A stretch of DNA of 64,000 nt. It comes from Adiantum capillus-veneris (Eukaryota > Streptophyta > Polypodiopsida > Polypodiales > Pteridaceae). The notes beneath the pieces are model-generated. The model made no database searches, had not been told where the DNA came from, and was given only the letters and a program-made list of their open reading frames with translations. The translations under genes were made by a program, and so were the position numbers. The stretch is taken from positions 127,913,470 to 127,977,469 of the forward strand of contig CM043962.1 in NCBI GenBank assembly GCA_014529385.2. Direction: 5' to 3'. Positions 1-10,032 of the stretch are shown here, one piece after another (within the stretch, counting starts at the first letter, position 1; the number at the start of each line of letters is the position of its first letter).

Positions 1-13
1 TTCGAAACCTTTT

Positions 14-836
14 GTGGTTCAGTGTGATGCGTGTGGTCATAGTCTGAGTGCAGTTCTAATGCAGAATGGCCGAGTAGTCGCATATGAGAGCAAAATTCTT
101 TTGAAGACTGAAAGAAACTTGCAATTCTATGATAAAGAATTGTTGGCAGTAATTCATGCTCTCACTAGTTGGAAACACTATCTGCTAGGGGCTGATTTTG
201 TTGTCCAAACTGATCATCAAACCTTGTGATATTTTCTCACACAAACGAAGTTGTCTGAGAAGCACATGGGATGGGCAAACTTGTCAATGTTCCATTCTTA
301 TGTTGGGCATCGTGGAATTGATGCGACAGTGAAAGGGGTTGAGGCATTCTTCTACTGGCCAGCTTTGCGTCAAGATGTTGACACATTTGTAAGATCGTGC
401 TTAGTTTGCCAAAAAGTCAAATTCGACAGGCAAAAGCAATCGGGATTGTTGCAGCCATTGCCGATCCATGATAGGCCATGGAAAAGCATAGCAATGGACT
501 TAATCTTTGATCTTCCAAGGATGCAAACAGGCAATGATGGGATTTGGACTATCATTTGTAGGTTCAGTAAGCAAGTCCATTTCATTCCCGTGAGGAAGAA
601 GATAAAGCCAGAACACATAGTCAAGATATTCATGAACAATATCTTTAAATATCCGGGGATGCCTCAATCAATTGTTAGTGAACAGGGATCCACGTATGAC
701 GAGTCTTTTCTGGAAGGCATTTTTATAGGCACTACACTAAAATTCTCATCTTCGTTTCATCCGCAAACTGATGGACAATTAGAAGAGGCAAATTCTACTG
801 TCCTGGATCTGCTCAAATGTTATGTGGCAACTTGGG
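14..836 (+). pseudogene. Ty3/gypsy pol fragment: RNase H to integrase core (element C)
   Basis: This is the left part of a decayed gypsy polyprotein. It begins inside RNase H (DACGHSLSAVL, then KELLAVIHAL and QTDHQTL, the usual D/E/D surroundings). A TGA at 227-229 interrupts the frame where the related copy at 20.5-22.7 kb has a Cys codon. After WAN the next ~90 residues are missing, so the first His of the integrase HHCC finger is lost, although the CLVCQ Cys pair remains. The integrase core follows with IAMDLIFDLP (first Asp). The second catalytic Asp is replaced (SEQ where SDR is expected), and GQLEE keeps the Glu. The frame is cut at 836 by element A1 and resumes at 7787. Non-functional; family assignment is secure. 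Confidence 0.92.
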
Positions 837-2059
837 TGTAAGGTGCAGCGGACGTGATTGTTGAACTTTGCTCAAGATGAGTGCTCTGAACGGTGCTCAA
901 GGTTCATTTTACTTACGGAAGGTAGAGCCTTCCGTTCCTTTAGTGAGAGAGTGCAATGGACACAAACAAAGTGATGAACACGATGAATGCAGGTGCTGAG
1001 ACTGAGAGATAGAGAGAGAAGAATACGACACTAGAATGTTGTCAAACCCTCCTCCGAAGGTCCCACTCTCTATGGCAAGAGTGGTCTACTATTGATTGCA
1101 CAAATCTCTACAATGCTTGGACTTGCTGACGATGTCGACAACGACGAGACGGGCTGAAATCTGAAAATGCTAATGGCTGAAATCTGCAAATCTTTATCTG
1201 CTGAATTTTGACTCTATGTCGGTGACGATGTCGATGGCGACGATGCGACGACGACGCGCTGAAATCTGCGTTTTCCGGGCTGAATCTGCAAACTATGTTG
1301 GATCTGACCGTGCGGCGATGATCTGCTGCGGGAAGGTGAGATCTGCGAGGTTTGGAACTTCTACTGCGGTGTCCGACTCCTGAAAACTGAAAACGCTGAT
1401 GCTTCGTGGTGTTCCGTCACGGTGGATCTGCAAAACGCTGGGGTTGATCTGCAAATAAAAAACGCCAGGGCTGAAAACTGTCTGTTGTGTGGGAAATCTG
1501 CTAACGCTAGGGCCGATCTGCTGTGGTGATGTGGAATCTGGTAAGGCTAGGGCTGATATGCTGTTTCTTGTTGTTGCCGAGGCTAATCTGACATGCAAAA
1601 ACGCCAGGGCTGGTTTTGTGGGAAAAACGCTAGTGTCTCTTGCTGATGCAGAAAACGCTGGGTGTGGGGGTCCTGCTGAGCAGGTACCTGTTGAATTCTT
1701 TGGTTCCTGCTGCCTCTTTTGCCAGAAAGTGCTAGCGCTAGGTTTACTTATATAGTTGCTTGCTAAAATTGCCCTACCCAGTTCCCAACAAAAGTCACTT
1801 GAAAATAATAAGTGAAAATTGGATAAAATAGGGAAAATAGGTTTTCTGCACTGTAAATAGCTCCTGATGGAAATCTGATGATCATGCTGTGTGCAACCAG
1901 AGGATATGCATCTACTCTAAGTGTCTGGACATGCACGGTCTGCTAACAGACTCACAAAAGTGCCAGATCACTTCGTAATCTAGGCTAACCGAACTGAACT
2001 GAACCCATGTAATAAAGTAGCTTGTCGACGTATACATAGGGTTAGATGTGCACGTGACA
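837..2059 (-). repeat. A1 left LTR (3' LTR in element sense)
   Basis: The LTR is 1223 bp, starting TGTAAGGTGCAG and ending GTGCACGTGACA on the plus strand. Read on the minus strand it begins TGTCACGTGCAC. It contains many copies of a short AAACGCTAGGGCTGA-like motif (about 1390-1640), a CT/GA-rich stretch near 1000, and a segment with AATAATAAGTGAAAATTGG that recurs in all family A LTRs. Short open frames inside it are not supported as genes. Confidence 0.93.
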
Positions 2060-2078
2060 TCCCCTTCTTTTTAAAGTG
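2060..2078 (-). other. polypurine tract of A1
   Basis: Directly inside the left LTR, the minus strand reads ACTTTAAAAAGAAGGGGA, a purine run ending at the LTR. This is where plus-strand DNA synthesis is primed in LTR retrotransposons, and it fixes the element's orientation as minus. Confidence 0.75.
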
Positions 2079-2373
2079 AGGTACTAGTACCGAACTGTAT
2101 GGCGTCGAGGGAGATCGCCAACAGCGTTTGGAATCCTGGAAAGGACTCTTCGCCGGCCCACTCTGATGTGTAGGTCATGCGATACTTGAACTTCATAGAG
2201 GTCTACAACGCTTGCTTCTTTGGGCCGCGCCGAAAGTGACACAACGTCATCTGTGGCTCCTTCAATGCTTTCAACTTCGTCGATAGTCATGCATCTACCT
2301 TCTTCAAGAATCTCCGAGGATGAAAATTCTTGAAACCACTTCCAACACAAAAACATGAACATACCCATTCCAG

Positions 2374-3270
2374 TTGGTATTGTGCTAAGTTGGTATTGTG
2401 CTAATTCTTTCTATCTTTTGTGGTGCGTATGCCCTATCAACTAGCTCATTTTTGTGCTAATTTTTTCGATTTAATGCTTCTTTTAGTGCTAGGCTTCATT
2501 ATGGCTGAGTTTGCCCTTGATCTCCGGAGTCATGACAGAAACTTAGTACATTGAACTTTGTGTTGATGTATGCTCATGTGCGTGTGCGTGTGGTGTGTGT
2601 TGTGGTTGGGAGCATATGTTAATACCTAGTTCTACACCCACTATTTGGCACTGACGACGTTAGTGGGGATGTCGTGGTATTTAGTCAATACTATGCATGA
2701 TGGAGTTGATGGTTATATTGTCTTGTGGGTGACTACCATGGGTCTATACCTTGCACTTTCCTTTAAGGGTGAATCTGGGCGTATCCTGGATTCATCTAGG
2801 TATATTTTTTAGTCGTATGGCGGACATGCAAACTTCACATTGTCAAGTTTTTGTCCGAGTTACGACCAGTTGGTATTGTGCTAATTCTTTCTATCTTTTG
2901 TGGTGCGTATGCCCTATCAACTACCTCATTTTTGTGCTAATTTTTTCGATTTAATGCTTCTTTTAGTGCTAGGCTTCATTACTGCCCTTGATCTCCGGAG
3001 TCATGACAGAAACTCAGTACATTGAACTTTGTGTTGATGTATGCTCATGTGTGTGTGCGTGTTGTGGTTGGGAGCATATGTTAGTACCTAGTTCTACACC
3101 CACTATTTGGCACTGACGACGTTAGTGGGGATGTCGTGGTATTTAGTCAATACTATACATGATGGAGTTGATGGTTATATTGTCTTGTGGGTGACTACCA
3201 TGGGTCTATACCTTGCACTTTCCTTTAAGGGTGAATCTGGGCGTATCCTGGATTCATCTAGGTATACCCA
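2374..3270. repeat. direct duplication of ~400-480 bp in the A1 interior
   Basis: Two near-identical blocks, about 2374-2805 and 2866-3265, start with GTTGGTATTGTGCTAATTC and end with CTAGGTAT. They differ by small indels (for example a GTGTGTG difference near 2580/3050). The phrase TACCCATTCCA flanks the pair on both outer sides. No credible reading frame spans either block. The rest of 2079-3490 also shows no gene. Confidence 0.85.
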
Positions 3271-3899
3271 TTCCATGTAAAGTGACTGGAAAAATTCTAG
3301 TCTTCTTTAAAGACTATGCATGCAATGTAGATGAACATATAGACGGAGTGCCAAACCGTTCATCAAACACACGCAAACAATAGAATTGAAACTTGTCTTT
3401 TTGATCTAAATCAATGAACTGTGGCAAATCACAAAGGAAATGCCGATGCTTGATGCTCAATCCTTCGTGTGCTCTTTCGGATACCGTGTCATCTCAAGGA
3501 AGAGACATGGAATGTGAATTCCTTGGGTGTAAACATTTCATCTTTTCATGAGTAATCCGCATACATGCGTGCTTATTCATGAGTGAATTGTGTTCATCGT
3601 GCAATATGTCATGCCTATGAAAAGGGATCACATAAGGACGGTGACTAAAATACAGGAAAACATCACAAATGAAACACTCGAACAATGCGTGCTGACTAAT
3701 CATTCGAACACTTAATACTTCCTGCGGGGGTTCTTTAGACCTAGGCTCGAGAGCCAAGATCGTTTCTTCGTGATCTATCGAACCTTCCTGTGAGGGTTCT
3801 TTGGATCTCGACTCAAGAGCCAAGATCGGCTCTTCGTGATTGGTCGAATCTGCAATGAGGTTAGCTTCACTAGAAAAAGTATCAACTAAACCATCATCC

Positions 3900-4070
3900 T
3901 TGGGAACAATCACATCATTATCATGCAAATCATCATGCTCGTGAATAATCACATCTTGATCATGCAAATCATCATGCTCGTGAATAATCACATCTTGATC
4001 ATGCAAATCATCATGCTTATCATTATCATTCAAATCATCATGCTTATCATAATCATGCAAATCATGTGTG
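3900..4070 (-). repeat. 39-bp minisatellite inside the A1 gag-like frame
   Basis: About four copies of a 39-bp unit related to ATCATGCAAATCATCATGCT, with shorter derivatives at the right end. On the minus strand it encodes DLHDQDVIIHEHD-type repeats rich in Asp and His. The unit length is a multiple of three, so copy-number change keeps the frame. Confidence 0.85.
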
Positions 4071-4582
4071 TCATGCTTGGGAGAAGAAAAGACTGAAAGA
4101 GTCTCCTTCTCCTGTTCCTTTTCAAACTGCACCTGCACATTAGAAAAAAGTCGCAACAACACTTTCATGTGTTGGTCACTGATCGCTTTTCTTGCTTTGT
4201 TCTCGCGATCAAATTCTGCTTGTCTTTCTTTGTTCTCGCGATCAAATTTTGCTTGTCTTTATTCGCGCTCACGATCCAATTTGGCTTGTCTTACTTTGGC
4301 TTCCAAGCGTGCTTGCTTGTGCTCACGCGCTATGGCTGCCATTCTTTCTTCATATTTGCGCTCTATGGCTGCTACTCTTTCTTCGCTTTCTAACTTTCTA
4401 TCCATCATCATCTTGTCGAAAGCCTCCATAGGAGTTAGTGCAATCCTTGGCGTAGATGGAGAAAGGGGAGGGTCAGAAAAACCTCCTGGTGGGGAAAACT
4501 CTTCTTCGCCACTCCCATGCTCACCACCTCCATGCGAAGTATCAATTCCTCTTCGGGTCATGACCATCCACTGAAGTCTTGG

Positions 4583-4672
4583 GTTCTTAAGTTCACGAGG
4601 AACTTGGGTTCTTGAGGTTCTTGAGTTCTTGAGGTTCTTGGGGTTCTTGGGTTCGTGAGGGTCTTGAGGTTC
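4583..4672 (-). repeat. short tandem repeat GTTCTTGAG-type in the gag-like 5' end
   Basis: Degenerate 9-15-bp units (GGTTCTTGAGTTCTTGAG) encode the NLKNSRTS/EPKNPKN repeats on the minus strand. The same array in the opposite orientation lies at 18665-18760 in A2, confirming that A1 and A2 belong to one family. Confidence 0.75.
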
Positions 4673-5195
4673 TTCTGTAGCTTGCAATCTGTGCTAGAGA
4701 AGGATCGCTCTTCACCCAAGTTCTACTCTTTCCCGCGGGCGCACCCCTTGGCGGCTTTGCGCTCACACCAAGGTTGCTTTTTCCCACCTCACGTCGATTG
4801 GCCGGCTGCTAGGTGCACGGTCCGCTCTCAATGAGTGAAAAGAGAAATAAGGGGAGGCTGGACAAGCCCTTCTTTCTTGGGTTTCCTGTCACTCTTCAAA
4901 AACACGATTAGGAATCGACACGCCCAAGAGGACTTGGGTTACGTGCGACTGCAACAGCAAAAAAAATTCTTGTGGTTCTTTCCTTGAGTGATGCAACGGA
5001 TGTGATTGTTGAACTTTGCTCAAGATGAGTGCTCCGAACTGTGCTCAAGGTTTCTTTTACTCACGGAAGGTAGAGCCTTCCGTTCCTTTAGTGAGAGAGT
5101 GCAATGGACACAAACAAAGCGATGAACACGGTGAATGAAGGTGCTGAGATTGAGAGATAGAGAGAGAAGAATATGACACCAGAATGTTGTGAAAC

Positions 5196-5849
5196 TGTCA
5201 CAAGGCGGGCACCACGTGCCAATAGAAAAGAACAGATTGAACAGATTTTTAGCACTTCAATAATAACCGAACTGAAAGAGAGAGACGACACGCGACACGG
5301 AGTGGCGGAATTCTACCCCAGAGAGTATTGGCCCCAAACCTTGGCGCCCCTTTCGGTATTTCTTTATATTACATCAACACAGTACAAGCCGGTACTCCAG
5401 ACTCTGCACCTTCTCCAGGAAGCATGCCAGAGAATGAGCCCTAGCCTCATATTTAAAGGCCCTTGGCTTGAAAAGCAGTTACAGTAAAAAGCTTTTAAAA
5501 CTCAAAAGCTTCTGGTCCAAAAAGCAATGCCAAAAGCTGCCAGCGTAGTTTACGGAAATTCGTACAGCCCGCCACGTCATCAACCAATGCAAAACGTGGA
5601 AATCCATACAGCTTGCCACGTCATCATGCCAGCACAATTTTCGGAAATCTGCCAAGTCATCAGTTTTTGCGCGTGTCCGGATCTTGCTTTATTTTCTTCC
5701 TTTATGTCACTTGGGGCCCCATCAAACGGAGTCTCCATAAGTTGGTAGGACTTCTTCTGTTACTTGTTCTCCTTAGGGTTTAGGCCCCTCGGCCACATAT
5801 GTAGGTTGGCTCCATTCTTTAGGCTTTGACATGCCAGCAGTTTGTTACA
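5196..5849 (-). repeat. T-a left LTR
   Basis: A 654-bp LTR, TGTCACAAGGCGGG to TTTGTTACA. It contains the family-wide segment TTGGCGCCCCTTTCGGTATT near 5340 and a TTAGGGTTTAGG telobox-like motif near 5775. Confidence 0.93.
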
Positions 5850-5866
5850 TCTCCCCTTCTTGAAAG
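5850..5866 (-). other. polypurine tract of T-a
   Basis: The minus strand reads CTTTCAAGAAGGGGAGA, ending at the left LTR. The same tract follows the T-family LTRs at 12039, 13230 and 31097. Confidence 0.75.
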
Positions 5867-5964
5867 AGAGTAATCGTCCGCGATTATAACATATCTGCAA
5901 AACAACTCAAGTTAGCTCAAAAATTTCCGAGGGTCATTTCGAGGGACATTCCCAGGGACAATCA

Positions 5965-6125
5965 ATTTGCTCTTTTTATTAAGGAGTTAGCTTCTCCTTT
6001 CTGCTCTTTTGATCAAGGAGTTAGCTTCTCCTTTCGACTGTTTTGATCAAGGAGTTAGCTTCTCCTTTCGACTGTTTTGATCAAGGAGTTAGCTTCTTCT
6101 TTCTGCTCTTTTGATCAAGGAGTTA
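5965..6125 (-). repeat. ~35-bp tandem repeat in T-a interior
   Basis: About four copies of GATCAAGGAGTTAGCTTCTC followed by a CTTTCGACTGTTTT-type segment fill over half of the internal region and run up to the PBS. The last copy merges with the PBS context (AGTTAGCTCTGATACCA), suggesting that the repeat grew from the PBS-flanking sequence. Confidence 0.88.
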
Positions 6126-6137
6126 GCTCTGATACCA
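6126..6137 (-). other. primer-binding site of T-a (initiator tRNA-Met)
   Basis: The minus strand reads TGGTATCAGAGC, complementary to the 3' end of plant initiator tRNA-Met. It lies one base inside the right LTR, the usual spacing. Confidence 0.92.
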
Positions 6138-6138
6138 C

Positions 6139-6738
6139 TGTTACAAGGCGGGCACCACGTGCCAATAGAAAAGAACAGATTTTTAGCACTTCAATAACAA
6201 CTGAACTGAAAGAGAGAGACGACATGCGACACGGAGTGGTGAAATTCCACCCCAGAGAGTATTGGCCCCAAACCTTGGCGCCCCTTCCGGTATTTCTTTA
6301 TATTGCATCAACACAATACAAGCCGGTACTCCAGACTCTGCACCTTCTCCAGGAAGCATGCCAGAGAATGAGCCCTAGCCTCATATTTAAAGGCCCTTGG
6401 CGTGAAAAGCAGTTACAGTAAAAAGCTTTTAAAACTCAAAAGCTTCTGGTCCAAAAAGCAATGGCAAAAGCTGCCAGCGTAATTTACATTAATTTGTAGA
6501 GCCTGCCACGTCATCATGCCAGCGCAATTTTTGGAAATCTGCCATGTCATCAGTTTTTGCGTGTGTCTGGATCCTGCTTTATTTTCTTCCTTTATGTCAC
6601 TTGGGGCCCCATCGAACGGGGTCCCCATATGTTGGTAGGACTTCTTCTGTTACTTGTTCTTCTTAGGGTTTAGGCCCCTCGGCCACATCTGTAAGTTGGC
6701 TCCATCTTTAGGCTTTGACACGTCAGCAGTTTGTTACA
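6139..6738 (-). repeat. T-a right LTR
   Basis: A 600-bp LTR, TGTTACAAGG to TTGTTACA. It is very similar to the left LTR apart from a deletion of about 55 bp in the right half (near 6490), so the element inserted fairly recently relative to its surroundings. Confidence 0.93.
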
Positions 6739-7791
6739 CAAACCCTCCTCCGAAGGCCCCACTCTCTATGGCGAGAGTGGTCTACTATTGATTGCACAAA
6801 TCTCTACAATGCTTGGACTTGCGGACGATGTCGATGACGATGAGAACGACGACGAGACGGGCTGAAATCTGAAAACGCTAATGGCTGAAATCTGCAAATC
6901 TTTATCTGCTGAATCCTGACTCTATTTCGGTGACGATGTCAATGGCGACGATGCGACGACGCGTTGAAAATGCAGATGCTGAAATCTGCGTTTTCCGGGC
7001 TGAATCTGCAAACTACGTTGGATTTGACCGTGCGGCAATGATATGCTGCGGGAAGGTGAGATCTGCGAGGTTCAGGACTTCTACTCCGGTGTCTAACTGC
7101 TGAAAACTGAAAACGTTGATGCTTCTTGGTGTTCCGTCGTGGTGGATCTGCAAAACGCTGGGGCTGATCTGCAAATCAAAAACGCTAGGGCTGAAAACTG
7201 TCTGCTGTGGGAAATCTGCTAACGCTAGGGCTGATCTGTTGTGGTGCTGTGGAATCTGCTAACGCTAGGGCTGATCTACTGCCTCTTGTTGTTGCTGAGG
7301 CTAACCTGTCATGCAAAAATGCAAGGGCTGGTTCTGTGGGAAAAACGCTAGTGTCTCTTGCTGATGCAGAAAACGCTAGGTATGGGGGTCCTGCCGAGAA
7401 GGTGCCTGTTGAACACTTTGGTTCCTGTTGCCTCTTCTGCCAGAAAGTGCTAGCGCTAGGTTTACTTATATAGTTGCTTGCTAAAATTGCCCTACCCAGT
7501 TCCCAACAAAAGTCACTTAAAAATAATAAGTGAAAATTGGCTAAAATAGGGGAAATAGGTTTTCTGCACTGTAAAATGCTCCTAATGGGTTTTGATGGAA
7601 ATCTAAAGATCATGCTGTGTGCAACCAGAGGATATGCATCTACTCTAAGTGTCTGGACATGCACGGTCTGCGAACAGACTCACAAAAGTGCCAGATCACT
7701 TCCTAATCTAGGCTAACTGAACTGAATTGAACCGATGGCATGAAGTAGCTTGTCACGTACACATAGGGTTAGATGTGCACGTGACATTGGG

Positions 7792-8497
7792 AACATCATC
7801 TTCCATTGGTTGAATATGCTTACAATAACACTGTGCATACGTCAACAGGTAAGGCACCATTTGAGATAGTGGAAGGAGGGAAGAAAGTCCCGCCCATTTT
7901 GCAGACTAAGGACAAGATATTGAGGCAAACAAGTATGTCCAAGATATGGATGAAACATACATGAAGATAAAGATTGCTCTTGAAAAGACTCAGGCTAAGC
8001 AAAAGAAAGCTACTGATCGTCACCGTCATGAACTTGTATTTTCACTTGGTGATTGGGTGCTTTTGCGCTTTGAAAGGGCCAAGTTAAGGAAAAGGAAAGG
8101 CAAGGAAGGTTTGTTTCCTAAGCTCAGTATGCGATATTATGGTCCTTTTTAGATTTCAGAAAAGATCAGCGATGTAGCTTACAGGTTGAAGCTACCAGAA
8201 GGTTGGAAAATACATAATGCTTATCATGTCAGCCTTCTAAGACCCTTTGTTGGTGATGTGCCAGAGAATATGCTTGATAAGGAACAACCCGAAGTGGAAG
8301 AATTGGATGAGATCCTTCTTCCTGAAGAGATATTGGCACATAAAGAAAGAAAGGTTAAGAGGAAAGGTTGCAAGACGTTATTCAAGGACTATCCATTGTT
8401 GGATGTCAAATGGATGGAAGAGTCTGAATTGGTTGATTCACCTCAGCTATTGCAATTGTATCTTGAAGCCTTTCAGATGGAACCCACAGTGACTTGA
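7792..8497 (+). pseudogene. Ty3/gypsy integrase C-terminus and chromodomain-like tail (element C)
   Basis: Continuation of the frame broken at 836. It encodes the integrase end (LPLVEYAYNN, STGKAPFEIV), the GPY/F-type module (LRFERAKLRKRKGKEG, RYYGPF), AYHVSLLRPFVG, and a terminal KTLFKDYPLLDVKWMEESEL block. That block aligns with a chromodomain-like tail in element B (KYLVKFKNYTPLDAKWM). One frameshift is needed near 7922, and TAG at 8150-8152 interrupts right after YYGPF. The stop at 8495-8497 matches the C-terminus of element B in position. Identity as the same gene is secure because the 5-bp duplication restores colinearity around A1. Confidence 0.92.
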
Positions 8498-8802
8498 TGT
8501 AGCCTTTTTGGAGCAAGGCAAGAGCATGGTTCATGATGCTCAACAGAGTAGCTAAGCAATTGTATCTACTCTCATACATAATTTAGCTAGAGATGTTTGT
8601 GCTCGACAATACACTAGAAGACTTCTATGCTTGATATATGTGTCGTAGCCAGGTTGGTGGGATTGTTTAATCGTCCAACGCTACATTTTCGGAAGCATGT
8701 ATATCTTGGATTCCCATCATAGAATACATGTGATATCAGGAGATACCGCATGTATTATTGGCATGCAAGCGAGGTCGCTTGCAGTATTTCAAGGGTGGAA
8801 AG
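8498..8802 (+). other. 3' untranslated segment and polypurine tract of element C
   Basis: No gene is visible. The segment ends with AAGGGTGGAAAG (8791-8802), a purine run directly before a TGTCACC start, as expected for the plus-strand polypurine tract of element C. Confidence 0.5.
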
Positions 8803-9346
8803 TGTCACCAGGAGGTGTATTTTTCCTGTTGCCTTCCGTAAATAAGTACTAGATATTTTTACTTATTTTTATCTTTACTTGTTTTCCGTAGAACCCTTGA
8901 AAAGGTGCAAGTGGACATTGCATGGCCAGTGTGAAATGGTTGCGGCCGAACAGGTTTTTCACATCGGGAGTTTGGGTCGGTCAGTCTGGGACTAGTCGGG
9001 CCAGTTAGCACTGAATTCTGATGAGTATGGAAGCCTGTGTGTGCCAAATGAAGTCTGGGCCACTCGGAAAGTCACTTACAGCTTTATAAGTCAGTGGGAA
9101 CTAGGGAATTAACTCAAAGGGGCAAACTGGACACTTGGTAGTACCAGAACAACCTGCAGCTCTGATCCCAAGAGGGGGCGCCCATTTTTGAGTTGAGGTT
9201 GGGTTTTTACTCACAAAGTGACCTACAATGTGTGAGTAGTGGGTGCACTGTGCAGGTCTATAGCTTTAATAGAAAGCTTGCCTTCTCCTCTGTCTCATGT
9301 AGCACGATGACTTGCTCTCGTGCATCTCTCTCTCCCCTTTGGCACA
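8803..9346 (+). repeat. probable 3' LTR of element C
   Basis: It starts TGTCACCAGGAGG after a polypurine tract and probably ends at CCCTTTGGCACA (9346). The other LTR is outside the window, so neither the end nor a target duplication can be confirmed. Confidence 0.45.
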
Positions 9347-9405
9347 TATGGTAATGCCCCACTAGTTGGGCTACTCGGATGAATATGTACAGTTCTGGGG
9401 GTTTA

Positions 9406-10027
9406 TGTCACAAAGTGATGACGTGGCTGTCCAAATCCTAATCTGTAGAAACCCTAACCCTAAAAAATTGAAACCCTAACCCTAACCTTAAAACTCTGCA
9501 AACCCTAATCCGTACATGTTGACGTTGCAGTCCCCGCGTTTTGCGGCGCAAATCACGGGTAACTTTTGCGTGAAAAGTTCGGCAGCTTTTGGGGCATTGC
9601 TTTTCTACGCATGTGAAGAGAAAGAGAGAACTGCTTTGTTTGCTTTATTTCCCTCTCAAGAGAGAGAGAGATTATGAGAGACAAAGAAAGCTTTTGCTTT
9701 AGCTTTTGATTTTCAGTTTTTGGAAAGCTTTTGGGGCTCTGCTTTTGGCAACCCTTGTATCTTTAAATAAGTGGGTAGGCCACTCACAACCTAGAGCATC
9801 TGGATGCAGAGTCTGAGTGTGAGCGCCTGCCCGCACTCTTGTACTTTGAACTCAGATTAATACAAAAAGAAATACCGAAAGGGGTGCCAGTCTTTGGGGC
9901 CAATATCTCTAGGCACGGAACTCCGCTGGGCCAGTGTTGAATCAATTGTGAACTGTGAACTGTTTTGAAGTGGTTATTTGGTGTTGTCGTGGTAGATTCT
10001 TGACTTGGAGTGTCCAAGTCTGTTACA
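9406..10027 (+). repeat. T-b: solo LTR of family T
   Basis: TG at 9406 and CA at 10027, with perfect 5-bp duplications GTTTA (9401-9405 and 10028-10032). It lies in the opposite orientation to T-a. It carries AGAAATACCGAAAGGGG near 9868, the inverse of the segment in the other copies, and ends GACTTGGAGTGTCCAAGTCTGTTACA-like. A solo LTR arises from recombination between the two LTRs of one insertion. Confidence 0.9.
9448..9512 (+). promoter_or_regulatory. telobox cluster (AAACCCTAACCCTAA) in the T-b LTR
   Basis: Three to four AAACCCTAA units occur within 65 bp near the LTR start, where the promoter region (U3) should be. AAACCCTAA teloboxes are known plant promoter elements; here a regulatory role is inference. 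It is not a telomere, as the units are spaced and lie inside a defined LTR. Confidence 0.5.
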
Positions 10028-10032
10028 GTTTA

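Larger units (their letters stand above)
3494..4687 (-). pseudogene. gag-like reading frame of A1, one in-frame stop
   Basis: A single minus-strand frame of about 398 codons is broken by TAA at 4259-4261; both halves are in the same frame. The N-terminal part is made of proline/asparagine-rich short repeats (4590-4670) followed by a GGEHGSGEEEF-SPPGGFSDPP block. The block also occurs in A2, which shows it is an element gene. A highly charged stretch (ERKYEER, QARLEAK, QAKLDRE) predicted to be coiled coil comes next. After the stop come two QA-FDREN repeats, then an Asp/His-rich repeat region and a Ser/Glu-rich tail. No zinc knuckle or enzyme motif is visible. The first in-frame codon after an upstream stop is not ATG, so the start is uncertain. 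Function inferred as structural (gag-type). Confidence 0.65.
5196..6738 (-). mobile_element. T-a: compact two-LTR element (TRIM-like)
   Basis: Inserted in the A1 LTR with 5-bp duplications GAAAC (5191-5195) and CAAAC (6739-6743); one base has changed. It consists of LTR 5196-5849, internal 5850-6138 (289 bp) and LTR 6139-6738. It has no coding capacity. The minus-strand PBS and polypurine tract make it a complete but gene-less LTR retrotransposon, similar in plan to plant TRIM elements but with longer LTRs. Confidence 0.93.
837..7786 (-). mobile_element. A1: non-autonomous LTR retrotransposon, family A
   Basis: The ends are TG at 837 and CA at 7786, flanked by the 5-bp duplication TTGGG (832-836 and 7787-7791), inside the pol gene of element C. 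LTRs are 837-2059 and about 4992-7786, the second being interrupted. Orientation is minus, judged from the polypurine tract beside the left LTR and from comparison with A2, whose PBS lies on the plus strand. The ~2.9-kb internal region holds only a broken gag-like frame and no reverse transcriptase or integrase, so movement would have needed proteins from another element. Confidence 0.93.
4992..7786 (-). repeat. A1 right LTR (5' LTR), interrupted and end-deleted
   Basis: The LTR lies in two parts, 4992-5195 and 6739-7786, about 1.25 kb in all, with T-a inserted between. Its inner end has lost the first bases plus the adjoining PBS. By comparison with A2 (18322-18360), about 40 bp carrying the tRNA-Met binding site are missing between 4990 and 4992. 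The element therefore cannot prime reverse transcription in its present form. Confidence 0.88.

Noticed and set aside
5335-5350. TTGGCGCCCC in T LTRs as a tRNA-Lys-type primer site
   Set aside because: It lies in the middle of the LTR, not next to its inner end, and a clear tRNA-Met site is present at 6126-6137.
5965-6125. Regularly spaced ~35-bp repeats resembling a CRISPR array
   Set aside because: The repeats are contiguous without unique spacers, lie inside a defined LTR element next to its PBS, and the genome is eukaryotic.
9448-9512. Interstitial telomere repeat marking a chromosome fusion
   Set aside because: Only a few spaced AAACCCTAA units, inside an LTR bounded by a 5-bp target duplication; a promoter telobox cluster is simpler.
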